Assembly: GCA_002452815.1 (NCBI GenBank)
Contig: DKFM01000023.1
Span: 202,698-266,697 of the forward strand
DNA from: Rhodobacteraceae bacterium UBA6796
GTDB lineage: Bacteria > Pseudomonadota > Alphaproteobacteria > Rhodobacterales > Rhodobacteraceae
Direction: 5' to 3'
DNA length: 64,000 nucleotides
Shown piece by piece: positions 10,014 through 19,371 of the stretch (the stretch's first letter is position 1; every line of letters starts with the position of its first letter). A program made the position numbers and the translations under genes. The notes beneath the pieces are model-generated. The model ran no database searches and was not told where the DNA came from. It saw only the letters and a list, made by a program, of their open reading frames with translations.

Positions 10014-11819
10014 ATGACGCCAAATACCCTGCCCGAACTGACCCTGCCGCAAATGCTGGCGCAGAATGCCGAACGTCTGGGGGCGCGCACGGCGATCCGG
10101 CAAAAGGATTACGGGATCTGGAACCCGACCAGCTGGCGCAGCTATTTCGAACGCTCGGCCGATCTGGCGCACGGGCTGCGTGCGCTCGGGGTCGGGCGTG
10201 GCGGCCATGTCGCGGTGCTGTCGGAAAACCGCATCGAATGGGTGCTGGCGCAGATGGGCGCGGGCCTGTGCGGCGCGGTCACCGTCGGCGTCTATGCAAC
10301 CTCGCCCGCCAATGAGGTGGGCTATGTGCTGGAACATTCCGGCGCCGAGGTGGTGATCTGCGAGGACCAGGAGCAGGTCGACAAGGTCATCGAGGTGCGC
10401 GACAGCCTGCCCGCGCTGCACCGCATCGTGGTGATCGAACCCAAGGGGATGCGCAGCTATCCCGCCGATCTGGTCATCTCGTTCGCGCAGCTTGAATCCG
10501 ACGGTGCCGCCGATCGGGCCCGCGCGCCGGGTCTGGTGCCCGAGACACTGGCACAGCAGCGGCTCGATGACATCGCGCTGATGATCTATACCTCGGGGTC
10601 GACGGGCAAGCCCAAGGGCGCGATGCTGTCCTATCGCAACCTGCGCGCGCAGGCCTTCGCGGTTCAGCAGACCCTGGGGCTAAGCGCGCGCGACACCCAT
10701 CTGTCCTATCTGCCGTTGTGCCATGTGGCCGAACAGATGCTGACCACAATGACCCCTATCTATGCGGGCTCCAGGGTGGATTTCGGCGAAAGCCTGCGCA
10801 CCGTGCATGAAGACCTGCGCGAGGTCGCCCCCACCACCTTTCTGGGCGTCCCGCGGATCTGGGAGAAGATGCACTCCTCGATCCATATCGGCGTGCTGGA
10901 GGCCAGCGGGCTGCGCAAGGCGATCTACGAACGCGCGCTGCGCGCCTGCGAGGGCTTCGCCAACGTGCCCCCTGCCCGCCGCAGCCTGCGCCAGAAGGCG
11001 ACCTTCCAGTTCTATTACTGGCTGGTGTTCCGCGCACTGCAGAATTTCGTAGGCCTGCGCCGGGCGCGTCTGGTGCTGACCGGGGCCGCGCCGATCTCGC
11101 CCAAGATCGTGCAGTATTTCCGCACCATCGGCCTGCCCCTGATCGAGGTCTACGGCGCGACCGAAACCTCGGGCGTGGCCCTGGCGCAGCGTCTGGACCG
11201 GCTGGAGCCCGGCTCGGTCGGGGTGCCGATCCCCAATGCCGAGGTGCGCATCGGTGAGCAGGGCGAATTGCAGATGCGCGGCGAAACCGTCTTTGCGGGT
11301 TACTACCGCAACCCCGAGGCGACCGCGCAGGCGATGCGCGACGGCTGGCTACATACCGGCGATGTGGTCAGCCAGACCGACGGGCAGTTCCGCATCGTCG
11401 ACCGGCTCAAGGACATCATGATTACCGCGGGCGGCAAGAACCTGTCCCCCTCGGAAATCGAGAACACGATGAAATCGAGCCCCTTCATCAAGGAATGCAT
11501 CGTCATCGGCGAGCGGCGCAAATTCGTCTCGGCGCTGATCCAGATCGACGCCGAGATCGTCGGCAAATGGGCCGAGGAACAGGGGCTGGCCTACACCACC
11601 TATCGCTCGCTGGTGGAAAACCCGCGGGTCGTGGCGCTGATCGACAGCGAGGTGCAGGCCCATAACGCCAGCCTCGCGCAGGTCGCGCAGGTGCGCAAAT
11701 TCCACCTGCTGACCAAGGAACTGGACCATGACGACGACGAGGTGACCGCCACGATGAAGGTGCGCCGCGCCAATATCTTCAAGAAATACGACCCGGAAAT
11801 CGAGGCGCTTTACGCCTGA
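10014..11819 (+). CDS. AMP-forming long-chain acyl-CoA ligase
   Basis: This 601-aa ANL-superfamily enzyme would activate the imported acid to its CoA thioester using ATP. The P-loop YTSGSTGKPKGA (about residues 189-200), the adenylate-binding YGATETSG, the TGDVV hinge aspartate region and the C-terminal lysine motif GGKNLSPSEIE are all present. Length and the internal insert match the large FAA1-like group (COG1022) and not the short-chain group. It supplies substrate for the dehydrogenase, hydratase, SDR and thiolase downstream. Confidence 0.9.
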   Translation: MTPNTLPELTLPQMLAQNAERLGARTAIRQKDYGIWNPTSWRSYFERSADLAHGLRALGVGRGGHVAVLSENRIEWVLAQMGAGLCGAVTVGVYATSPANEVGYVLEHSGAEVVICEDQEQVDKVIEVRDSLPALHRIVVIEPKGMRSYPADLVISFAQLESDGAADRARAPGLVPETLAQQRLDDIALMIYTSGSTGKPKGAMLSYRNLRAQAFAVQQTLGLSARDTHLSYLPLCHVAEQMLTTMTPIYAGSRVDFGESLRTVHEDLREVAPTTFLGVPRIWEKMHSSIHIGVLEASGLRKAIYERALRACEGFANVPPARRSLRQKATFQFYYWLVFRALQNFVGLRRARLVLTGAAPISPKIVQYFRTIGLPLIEVYGATETSGVALAQRLDRLEPGSVGVPIPNAEVRIGEQGELQMRGETVFAGYYRNPEATAQAMRDGWLHTGDVVSQTDGQFRIVDRLKDIMITAGGKNLSPSEIENTMKSSPFIKECIVIGERRKFVSALIQIDAEIVGKWAEEQGLAYTTYRSLVENPRVVALIDSEVQAHNASLAQVAQVRKFHLLTKELDHDDDEVTATMKVRRANIFKKYDPEIEALYA

Positions 11820-11842
11820 TCCCCGCACGAAAGGACAAACCG

Positions 11843-12994
11843 ATGGATCTGCGACCCCGCCGCCCTTGGGAAACCGAGGAAGCGGCCCTGTTTCGCGCGG
11901 CCCTGCGCCGCTTTCTGACCGACGAGGCCCTGCCCCGCGAAGAGCGCTGGCGTGCGCAGAACTTCGTGGACCGCGAGTTCTGGCAGATGGCCGGCGAGAT
12001 CGGCGCCCTCCTGCCCTCGATCCCCGAGGACTTCGGCGGTTCGGGCGGCGATTTCGCCTTCGAGGCGGTGATCGCCGAAGAACTGGGCTATTGCGGGCTG
12101 ACCTCGTTCCAGCAGCTCATTCACGGCACCATCGTCGCCCATTACCTGCTGGCCTATGCCACCGCAGAGCAAAAGGCCCGCTGGCTGCCGCAGATGGCAA
12201 GCGGCGCGATGATCGGCGCGATCGCGATGACCGAACCGGGCGCGGGCAGCGATCTGAAGGCACTGCGCACCACCGCCCGGCGCGATGGTGACAGCTATGT
12301 CATCAACGGATCGAAGATCTTCATCACCAACGGGATCATGGCCGATCTGGTGATCGTTGCCTGCTCGACCGATCCCGCGCGCGGCGCCAAGGGAATTTCG
12401 CTACTGGTGCTGGAAACCGCCGATGCCACGGGGTTTGCGCGCGGGCGCAACCTGCACAAGATCGGGATGAAGGGATCGGACACGGCCGAGTTGTTCTTCG
12501 AGGATGTCCGGGTTCCGGCCGAAAACCTGCTGGGCGGGATCGAAGGTCAGGGCTTCATCCAGATGATGACCCAACTGCCGCAGGAACGGCTGGGCGTCGC
12601 GGTCGGCGCGCAGGCGATGAGCGAACACGGGATCGAGCTGACGCTAGACCACGCCCGCGACCGGGCGGCGTTCGGCGGGCGGCTGCTGGATCTGCAGGTG
12701 CCCCGTCACATGCTGGCCGATTGCCTGCGCGAGGTGCGCGTCAGCCGCGCCTTCGTCGATGACTGCATCGCGCGCCATATCGCCGGAACGCTTGGCCCCG
12801 CCGATGCCTCGATGGCCAAGCTGCACACCACCGAAATGCAAAGCCGGGTGCTGGATGCCTGCCTGCAACTGCACGGCGGCTATGGCTTCATGGAGGAATA
12901 CCGGATCGCCCGGATGTTCGCCGACAGCCGGGTGCAGCGGATCTATGCCGGCGCCAACGAAATCATGAAAGAGATCATCGCGCGGGAGTTCTGA
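11843..12994 (+). CDS. Acyl-CoA dehydrogenase, long-chain (LCAD) type
   Basis: A 383-aa FAD flavoprotein that introduces the 2,3-double bond in acyl-CoA. The FAD-binding MTEPGAGSDL and FITNG motifs are clear. The C-terminal QRIYAGANEIMKEIIAREF has Ala where medium-chain enzymes carry their catalytic Glu, and closely resembles the end of mammalian LCAD. In LCAD and isovaleryl-CoA dehydrogenase the catalytic Glu sits instead on helix G, and here that helix (LPQERLGVAVGAQAMSEHGI) keeps suitable glutamates. This suggests a bulky, branched or long substrate. Confidence 0.9.
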   Translation: MDLRPRRPWETEEAALFRAALRRFLTDEALPREERWRAQNFVDREFWQMAGEIGALLPSIPEDFGGSGGDFAFEAVIAEELGYCGLTSFQQLIHGTIVAHYLLAYATAEQKARWLPQMASGAMIGAIAMTEPGAGSDLKALRTTARRDGDSYVINGSKIFITNGIMADLVIVACSTDPARGAKGISLLVLETADATGFARGRNLHKIGMKGSDTAELFFEDVRVPAENLLGGIEGQGFIQMMTQLPQERLGVAVGAQAMSEHGIELTLDHARDRAAFGGRLLDLQVPRHMLADCLREVRVSRAFVDDCIARHIAGTLGPADASMAKLHTTEMQSRVLDACLQLHGGYGFMEEYRIARMFADSRVQRIYAGANEIMKEIIAREF

Positions 12995-13033
12995 CCCGCC
13001 GATGCACGGACCACAGCGAAAGAAAGACCTGCC

Positions 13034-13795
13034 ATGAAACTCAACGGAACCTCCGCAATCGTCACCGGCGCGGGCTCGGGCCTGGGCGCGGCAACGGCCC
13101 GGGCGCTGGCCGCGGGCGGCGCGCGTGTCGCCCTGTTCGACCTGAGCGCAGAGGCCGCCGCCCGTGTCGCGGCCGAGATCGGCGGGCTTGCGATCCCGGT
13201 AGATGTATCCGATGCCGCCAGCGGCGAGGCCGCCTTCGCCCGCGCGGCCGCCGCGCACGGCCCGGCCCGCATCCTGGTGAACTGCGCGGGCGTCGCGCCC
13301 GTTTGCAAGGTACTGGGCAAGCAGGGGCTGATGTCGCTTGACGCCTATCGTGCCGGGATCGAGGTGAACCTGATCGGCACCTTCAACATGCTGCGGCTGT
13401 TTGCGCAGGATGCGCAGGCGCTTGATCCGCTGGAGGGCGGCGAGCGCGGCGTGATCGTCAACACCGCCTCGATCGCGGCCTATGAGGGCCAGATCGGCCA
13501 GACTGCCTATGCCTCGTCCAAGGCCGGGGTCGTCGGGCTGACCCTGCCGGCCGCGCGCGAATTCGCGCCGCTTGGCATCCGGGTCTGCACCATCGCGCCG
13601 GGGATTTTCGAAACCGCGATGCTGCGTTCGCTGCCGCAGGCCGCGCAAGACAGTCTGGGGGCCTCGGTGCCCTATCCCTCGCGGTTGGGCAATGCCGCCG
13701 AATATGCCGATCTGGTGCTGCATATCGTGGCCAACCAGATGCTGAACGGCGAGACGATCCGCATCGACGGCGCGCTGCGCCTGCCCCCGAAGTGA
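13034..13795 (+). CDS. SDR-family 3-hydroxyacyl-CoA dehydrogenase (HSD10-like)
   Basis: A 253-aa short-chain dehydrogenase with the NAD-binding TGAGSGLG (about residues 11-18), an Asp after the second strand (ALFDLS) that favours NAD over NADP, and the catalytic Ser in [10 protein letters not shown] with Tyr/Lys in YASSK. The sequence has the style of type-II 3-hydroxyacyl-CoA dehydrogenase. In this operon it fits the third step of beta-oxidation. This matters because the downstream hydratase lacks the usual fused dehydrogenase domain. Confidence 0.88.
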   Translation: MKLNGTSAIVTGAGSGLGAATARALAAGGARVALFDLSAEAAARVAAEIGGLAIPVDVSDAASGEAAFARAAAAHGPARILVNCAGVAPVCKVLGKQGLMSLDAYRAGIEVNLIGTFNMLRLFAQDAQALDPLEGGERGVIVNTASIAAYEGQIGQTAYASSKAGVVGLTLPAAREFAPLGIRVCTIAPGIFETAMLRSLPQAAQDSLGASVPYPSRLGNAAEYADLVLHIVANQMLNGETIRIDGALRLPPK

Positions 13796-13805
13796 GGCGC
13801 ATACG

Positions 13806-15011
13806 ATGACCGACGCATTCATCTTTGACCACCTGCGCACCCCGCGCGGCCGCGGCCGGGCCGATGGCGCGCTGCACAGCGTGACGCCCGTGCGGCTGGC
13901 CACCGGCCTTCTGCAGGCGCTGGAGGCGCGCGCCATTCCCGACACCGGTCGCGTGGACGACGTGATCCTGGGCATCGTGGGCCCGGTGGGCGAACAGGGC
14001 CAGTGCCTGCCCCGGATCGCCGCCATCGCCGCGGGCTGGGCCGAAACCGTTGCCGGGGTTCAGGTGAACCGGTTCTGCGCCTCGGGGCTAGAGGCGGTGA
14101 ACATGGCCGCCGCCAAGATAATGGCCGGACAGGCCGACATGATCGTCGCGGGCGGCGTGGAAAGCATGTCGCGGGTGCCGATCCTGTCGGATGGCGGCGC
14201 CTGGGGGGCCGATCCGGCGGTGGCCCTGCCCACGCATTTCGTGCCACAGGGGGTCTCGGCCGATCTGATCGCCACGCTTTGGGGCTATGATCGCGCGGCG
14301 CTGGACGGCTATGCCGCCGAAAGCCACCGCCGCGCGGCCGCGGCCTGGGCGGCAGGCCATTTCGCGGGCTCTGTGGTGCCGGTCCATGGGCGCGATGGCC
14401 AGATCCTGCTGGCGCAGGACGAAACCATCCGCCCGGGCACCAGTGTCGAGAGCCTGGCGAGCCTGAAACCCTCGTTCGCCGGGATGGGGGCTGCGGGGTT
14501 CGACCGCGTGGCCCTGAACCGGTATCCGCAACTGGACGAGATCGTGCATGCCCATCACCCCGGCAATTCCTCGGGGATCGTGGACGGCGCGGCGGCAGTT
14601 CTGCTGGGCACGGCGGCGGCGGGGGCTGCGGCGGGCCTGCGCCCGCGCGCGCGCATTCGTGCCTGGGCCGAAATCGGTTCGGAACCCACGATCATGCTGA
14701 CCGCCCCCGCAGAGGCGGCGCAAAAGGCACTGAGGCGCGCGGGCATGACCGCCGCAGACATCGACCTGTTCGAGGTGAACGAGGCTTTCGCCGCAATCGC
14801 CCTGCGCTTCATCGAGGCGCTGGAACTCGACCCCGGCAAGGTCAACGTCAACGGTGGCGCCATTGCCATGGGCCATCCGCTGGGCGCCACCGGCGCGATC
14901 ATCCTGGGCACCGCACTGGACGAGTTGGAACGCCGCGGCCAGACGACCGCGCTCGTCACGCTGTGCGTCGGCGCGGGCATGGGCGTGGCCACCATCATCG
15001 AGCGGATCTGA
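13806..15011 (+). CDS. Acetyl-CoA C-acyltransferase (thiolase)
   Basis: A 401-aa thiolase that cleaves 3-ketoacyl-CoA to acetyl-CoA (or propionyl-CoA) and a shortened acyl-CoA. The nucleophile is Cys91 in VNRFCASGLEAV; the second active-site set is the GHPLGATG histidine near residue 358 and the CVGAGMG cysteine near the end. NEAFA is also in place. It starts 10 nt after the SDR gene and is followed by GAGGAGG for the hydratase. Confidence 0.92.
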   Translation: MTDAFIFDHLRTPRGRGRADGALHSVTPVRLATGLLQALEARAIPDTGRVDDVILGIVGPVGEQGQCLPRIAAIAAGWAETVAGVQVNRFCASGLEAVNMAAAKIMAGQADMIVAGGVESMSRVPILSDGGAWGADPAVALPTHFVPQGVSADLIATLWGYDRAALDGYAAESHRRAAAAWAAGHFAGSVVPVHGRDGQILLAQDETIRPGTSVESLASLKPSFAGMGAAGFDRVALNRYPQLDEIVHAHHPGNSSGIVDGAAAVLLGTAAAGAAAGLRPRARIRAWAEIGSEPTIMLTAPAEAAQKALRRAGMTAADIDLFEVNEAFAAIALRFIEALELDPGKVNVNGGAIAMGHPLGATGAIILGTALDELERRGQTTALVTLCVGAGMGVATIIERI

Positions 15012-15021
15012 GGAGGTCGCC

Positions 15022-16284
15022 ATGCTGAACACAGAAATTTCCGGCGGCATCGCCACCGTGACGATCGACCAGCCCGGGCGGAGCATGAACGTCATCTCGA
15101 CCGGCCTGGCCGCCGCGCTTGCCGCCGAATTCGACCGTCTGGCCCCCGATCCGCAGATCCGCGGGGTCATCCTGACATCGGGCAAGCCCAGCTTCGTCGT
15201 GGGCGCCGATCTGGCCGAGGTCGCACAGGTGCTCGACGCCGGGCTGAGCGCGCCCGAGGCGGCGGCCCGTTTCGCCGGTCTCGGCACGCTGATCCGCCGG
15301 ATCGAAACCTGCGGCAAGCCGGTCTGCGCGGCTCTGCCCGGCACGGCACTGGGCGGCGGGCTGGAACTGGCGCTTGGCTGTCACACCCGGATCGCTGCGG
15401 CGACACCCGACGCGCGCTTCGGCCTGCCCGAGGTCGGTCTGGGTCTGCTGCCCGGCGCGGGCGGCACACAGCGTCTGCCCCGGCTGATCGGGATCGCGCG
15501 CGCCCTGCCCCTGCTGACCGGCGGCACGCCGATTGACGCGCCCCAGGCGCTGGAAATCGGGCTTCTGGACGCGGTGGTTCCGGCCGCCGAACTGCTGGCC
15601 GCCGCCCGCGCGGCGCTGGAGGCGGGCCGGGTTCCCGCCATCCAGCCCTGGGATCAACGCGGCTTTCGCCCGCCGGGCCTGCCCGTCAACAGCATCGAGG
15701 CCTTTACCGCCTTCACCTTCGCCAATGCCCAGGCCGCCAGCACTGCGGGCCCGTTCCGTCCGGCTGCGGCGGCGATCCTGTCGTGCGTCTATGAAGGGCT
15801 ACGGCTGCCGATCGCGCAGGGCCTGCAGATCGAGGCGGGGTATTTCGGCACGCTTCTGACCACACCTGCCGCGCGCAACCTGCTTGCGACCCGGTTCTTC
15901 CTGCGCCAGCGGCTGAACAAGCGGGGGCTACGTGCGGCAGACGCGGGCGATCCGGTGCAGGCGGCGCTGGCCGCGCGGATCGGCGCGGCTATCCTGACCG
16001 AGGCCCAGCAACTGGCGCAAAACGGGGTGTCGGCCCCTGTGCTGCGCAACGCCGCGCTGCGCGCCGGATTGCCCGCCCCGCAACTGGCCGATGCAGGTGC
16101 GCCGCCCCGCTCCACCCGCCCCGTTCCGGCCGAAGATCTGGACCGGATCGCCCATGCGCTGCTGAGCGCCGGGGCGGCGGCCGTCGCGCAAGAGGAAGAT
16201 CGCGATCTCGTCGATCTTGCCGCGCTCGAACTGGCCGGATTCCCGGACTGGACCGGCGGACCCAGCCGCTGGCACGCCGCCTGA
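15022..16284 (+). CDS. Enoyl-CoA hydratase with FadB/FadJ-like tail but no NAD-binding domain
   Basis: A 420-aa protein starting at the ATG after GAGGAGG. Residues 1-190 are a complete crotonase domain with both catalytic glutamates (Glu115 in GGGLELALGC, Glu137 in FGLPEVGLG) and PGAGGTQRLPR. Residues about 200-310 look like the linker seen between the hydratase and dehydrogenase parts of FadB/FadJ-type proteins. The Rossmann NAD-binding domain that should follow is missing; the last 100 residues resemble the distal helical end of the 3-hydroxyacyl-CoA dehydrogenase part. So hydration should occur, while NAD-dependent oxidation must come from the separate SDR. It is the last gene of the operon. 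Confidence 0.85.
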   Translation: MLNTEISGGIATVTIDQPGRSMNVISTGLAAALAAEFDRLAPDPQIRGVILTSGKPSFVVGADLAEVAQVLDAGLSAPEAAARFAGLGTLIRRIETCGKPVCAALPGTALGGGLELALGCHTRIAAATPDARFGLPEVGLGLLPGAGGTQRLPRLIGIARALPLLTGGTPIDAPQALEIGLLDAVVPAAELLAAARAALEAGRVPAIQPWDQRGFRPPGLPVNSIEAFTAFTFANAQAASTAGPFRPAAAAILSCVYEGLRLPIAQGLQIEAGYFGTLLTTPAARNLLATRFFLRQRLNKRGLRAADAGDPVQAALAARIGAAILTEAQQLAQNGVSAPVLRNAALRAGLPAPQLADAGAPPRSTRPVPAEDLDRIAHALLSAGAAAVAQEEDRDLVDLAALELAGFPDWTGGPSRWHAA

Positions 16285-16302
16285 AGGCCGCACCATCCCC
16301 TG

Positions 16303-16330
16303 CGCCATGCCGGTGACGGCATGGCGATTT
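16303..16330 (+). terminator. Terminator hairpin of the importer/beta-oxidation operon
   Basis: CGCCATGCCG (16303-16312) and CGGCATGGCG (16317-16326) form a perfect 10-bp stem closed by GTGA, a GNRA-type loop, and followed by ATTTCC. It lies 18 nt past the hydratase stop. The U-tract is short, so it may also act by stabilising the 3' end. The remaining bases to 16463 contain a lone TTGACA (16387-16392) but no convincing -10. Confidence 0.7.
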
Positions 16331-16463
16331 CCGCCAGCGCCGCACGTTATCTGCATCGACCGTTCGGGGACCCGTCGCGCCCCGGATTGACAGCCTGCGC
16401 CTTGATATTGAGGGGCAAAAGCAACAGACTGCGCGGATTGAGTGTGACGGGGTTTTCAAGTCG

Positions 16464-19238
16464 ATGGACAGCGGTCTGATTTTACTGGGTCTTTTGGGCA
16501 TCCTTTATGGGTTGATGATCCTGATCGGGCTGCCCGTCCTGCTGCTTGGACAGCGCGGCCTGAAGGACCGGATCGCCCGGCTCGAAGCCGAGATCGCCCG
16601 CATCGCTTCCGCAGCCCCGCAGCCCGACAGGCCCGCCGCGCCAGAAACCGCGACGGCGCCAGAGAAAGAGCCAGCGCTGGCCCTGCCCCGGCAAGAAGCG
16701 GCAGAGCGCATGACCGAACAACCGCCGCCAGCGCCCCGCCCGGAACCCATCGCCCCGCCGTCCCGGTCCTATGTGCTGCGCGCTGAAAACGTCGCACGGC
16801 TCGGGGCCTGGCTGCGCGCGAACTGGACGCTGGCAATCGCCGCGCTGTCGCTGGTGCTGGGCGGGCTGTTCATGGTGCAATACGGTGTCGAGCGCGGGTT
16901 GCTGACGCCGCCCATGCGCGTTCTGGGCGCGCTCGCGCTCGGGGCTGCCCTTGTCGCGGGGGGCGAGTGGTTGCGGCGCCGTCACGGGGACGTGGAAACG
17001 CCCACGATCCGCCATCTGCCCTCGACCCTGGCCGGGGCCGGTGTGGTGGTTCTGTTCATCGGCCTGCTGTCGGCCAATGCCCTTTACGGGCTAATCGGGG
17101 CCGGCGCCGCGCTCAGTGGCGTGGCACTGGTGGCGGCGGGCGCGGTGGTGCTTGGCTGGCTCTATGGGCCGGTGCTGCCCGCGGTGGGGCTGCTCGGGGC
17201 CGGGGTTGCCCCGTTCCTTGTCGCCGCAAGCGATGTGGATGCGACACCGCTTTACGGGTATTTCGCGATCCTCGGGCTGGCCGGGCTTGCGATCGACAGC
17301 CTGCGCCGCTGGGCCTGGGTATCGGCGCTGGCCTTGAGCGTGGCCACGCTGGGGTTGCTGGCCGTGCATGCCGATGCCGCCTTTGCGCCCGGGTTCATCG
17401 GGGCGGCATTCGTGCTGGCCGCCGGGGCACTGATCTTGCCCGAACGGCAGCTGCAACCGGTGCAAACCGGGGCGCCCCTGTGGCCGCCCCGGCGCGGCGC
17501 GCGGCCCGCATTTCCCACGTTGCTGGGCGCGGCAGGCATCGCGATCGCCACGGGGGCCGCCACGCTTGAGGCCCTTGACCGCACGGGCAGCCCCGCCGAC
17601 GCCGGTCTGGGCCTTGCCGCCCTTGCGGGACTGTTTGTCGCGATCGCGCTGTGGCTTTATCGGGCACCGGCGCTGGATGGCGTCATCGCCCTGCCCACGG
17701 CGGGCTTCCTGGCCGCACTGGCCGCGCAACCGATCCTGGACACGGCGCTGTTTTCCGGGTTCGACAGCTATCGTCTTGCGCCACCGGAAACCGATATGCC
17801 GACGACGCTGTGGTGGGTGATGGCGGCCGCGGCGACGATGGCGGCCGCAGCCTTTTGGCGGCTGCACCGGACGGTGTGGACCCGCACCGAGGCGCCCCCC
17901 GAGGCCAGCCTGCTCTGGGCGCTGATTTCGGCCGCGATCCTGCCCGCGACGGCACTGACGCTCGAATTCCTGTGGCAACCGCGTCTGGTGATCGGCAATG
18001 CGCCCTGGGCGATGGCCGCGATGGTCAGCGCCGCGGTTCTGGTGCTGATGGCCGAGCGGCGCGCCCGGCTGGGCGGCCCCACCCGCGCGCGCGATACCGG
18101 GCTCTTTGCCGCGGCGGCCACGCTGATGATCGCGCTGGCCTTCTTCCTGCTTCTGAGCAAGGCCGCGCTGACGCTGGGGCTGGCGCTGCTGATGGCGCTG
18201 GCAAGCGCGGTGGACCGCCGCTTCGCCCTGCCCGCGCTGGCCTGGATCGCGCAACTTGGGGCCGCGGTGATCGGGTATCGGCTGCTGGTGGACCCGGGCC
18301 TCGATCACAGCCTGCACGTCGCCAGCTGGGGTGAATTCCTGCGTGGCCATCTGGGCGCGCTGGCCGGGTTCGAAGCGACCCGTCGCCTCGCCCGCGCCGA
18401 GAGGGGCGCGCTGCGGGCGGTGGCCGAATCCGCGCTGCTCACCACGGCGGCCCTGATTGCAATGCTGGCCCTTGCCCGCGCGATCGGCACGCAAGACGCC
18501 TTCTCGACCCATTGGATGCAGGGGCTGAGCGCCACGATCTGGGCAGGCTCGACCCTGGGGCAGATGTGGCGACTGGCCGCGAGCGCGTCGCTGCTGCGCA
18601 GGCTGCGCGCGGTCTTTGCCGCAATCTCTGGCGGGGTGGCGCTGGTGTTCGCACTGCGGCTGAGCACCACGACATCCGAAATGCTGACCTTCGAGTGGGC
18701 AGACAGGGTTCTGGGCCCGCCGATCTTCGACAGCCTGACGCTGGCCTTCCTGCCACTGGCCGCGACGCTGGGCGTCGGGTCCTGGGCCCTGGGTCAGCCG
18801 GGGCGCCCGCTGGCGCGGATGCTGCGTCCGGTTCTGGGGGCAAGTGCAGCGCTGTTCGTGCTGCTTTGGGGATTTGTCGAAATCCGCAGGCTCTGGCGCG
18901 GGCCGGAACTGTGGCAGCCCGGCCCCTCGGACGGCGAACTTTACAGCTATACGGTAGCGATGCTGGCGCTGTCGCTAGGGCTGCTGGCCATGGCGGTATT
19001 GCGCCGCTCGGGCTGGATGCGGCGCGCGGCGATGACCGGGGTCGCGCTGACCATCGCCAAGGTCTTCCTGATCGACATGAGCGGGCTGTCGGGGCTGACG
19101 CGGGTCGTGTCTTTCGTCGGGCTGGGGCTGGCGCTGGCCGGGCTTGCCTGGATCAACCGCAAGATCGACGGCTTCTGGGGCGCGGCGGAACGCCCGAAAG
19201 CACCGGCACCGCCCCCCGGGACCACGCCGGACACCTGA
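16464..19238 (+). CDS. DUF2339 multi-pass membrane protein
   Basis: A very large (924 aa) inner-membrane protein of the DUF2339 family. Residues 1-25 form a first membrane segment. Residues about 30-105 are charged and Pro/Ala/Glu-rich (a coiled-coil-like then flexible cytoplasmic stretch). From about 115 to the end there are some two dozen hydrophobic helices. No catalytic motif is recognisable and the function of the family is unknown. It has its own upstream gap and a terminator downstream, so it appears monocistronic. Confidence 0.85.
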   Translation: MDSGLILLGLLGILYGLMILIGLPVLLLGQRGLKDRIARLEAEIARIASAAPQPDRPAAPETATAPEKEPALALPRQEAAERMTEQPPPAPRPEPIAPPSRSYVLRAENVARLGAWLRANWTLAIAALSLVLGGLFMVQYGVERGLLTPPMRVLGALALGAALVAGGEWLRRRHGDVETPTIRHLPSTLAGAGVVVLFIGLLSANALYGLIGAGAALSGVALVAAGAVVLGWLYGPVLPAVGLLGAGVAPFLVAASDVDATPLYGYFAILGLAGLAIDSLRRWAWVSALALSVATLGLLAVHADAAFAPGFIGAAFVLAAGALILPERQLQPVQTGAPLWPPRRGARPAFPTLLGAAGIAIATGAATLEALDRTGSPADAGLGLAALAGLFVAIALWLYRAPALDGVIALPTAGFLAALAAQPILDTALFSGFDSYRLAPPETDMPTTLWWVMAAAATMAAAAFWRLHRTVWTRTEAPPEASLLWALISAAILPATALTLEFLWQPRLVIGNAPWAMAAMVSAAVLVLMAERRARLGGPTRARDTGLFAAAATLMIALAFFLLLSKAALTLGLALLMALASAVDRRFALPALAWIAQLGAAVIGYRLLVDPGLDHSLHVASWGEFLRGHLGALAGFEATRRLARAERGALRAVAESALLTTAALIAMLALARAIGTQDAFSTHWMQGLSATIWAGSTLGQMWRLAASASLLRRLRAVFAAISGGVALVFALRLSTTTSEMLTFEWADRVLGPPIFDSLTLAFLPLAATLGVGSWALGQPGRPLARMLRPVLGASAALFVLLWGFVEIRRLWRGPELWQPGPSDGELYSYTVAMLALSLGLLAMAVLRRSGWMRRAAMTGVALTIAKVFLIDMSGLSGLTRVVSFVGLGLALAGLAWINRKIDGFWGAAERPKAPAPPPGTTPDT

Positions 19239-19259
19239 GCCCGGGCCTGCCAGCCTCTG

Positions 19260-19287
19260 CACCGCCGCGCGGCGGGCGGTGTCTTTT
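19260..19287 (+). terminator. Intrinsic terminator after the DUF2339 gene
   Basis: CACCGCC (19260-19266) pairs with GGCGGTG (19275-19281), followed by TCTTTT. The position, 22 nt past the stop codon, supports termination. The rest of the gap to 19371 contains only the AAAGGAG ribosome-binding site of the next gene. Confidence 0.7.
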
Positions 19288-19371
19288 CCGCGTCAAGAAA
19301 GCTTTACCCCATCGCCGCCTGAACGTCATGCGATGCGGCTACCCCGTGCAGGCAAATCAAAGGAGTTTCCG

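Noticed and set aside
7999-10023. 674-codon minus-strand open frame opposite the binding-protein and LivF genes
   Set aside because: Same composition artefact; the plus strand encodes clear ABC transporter motifs here.
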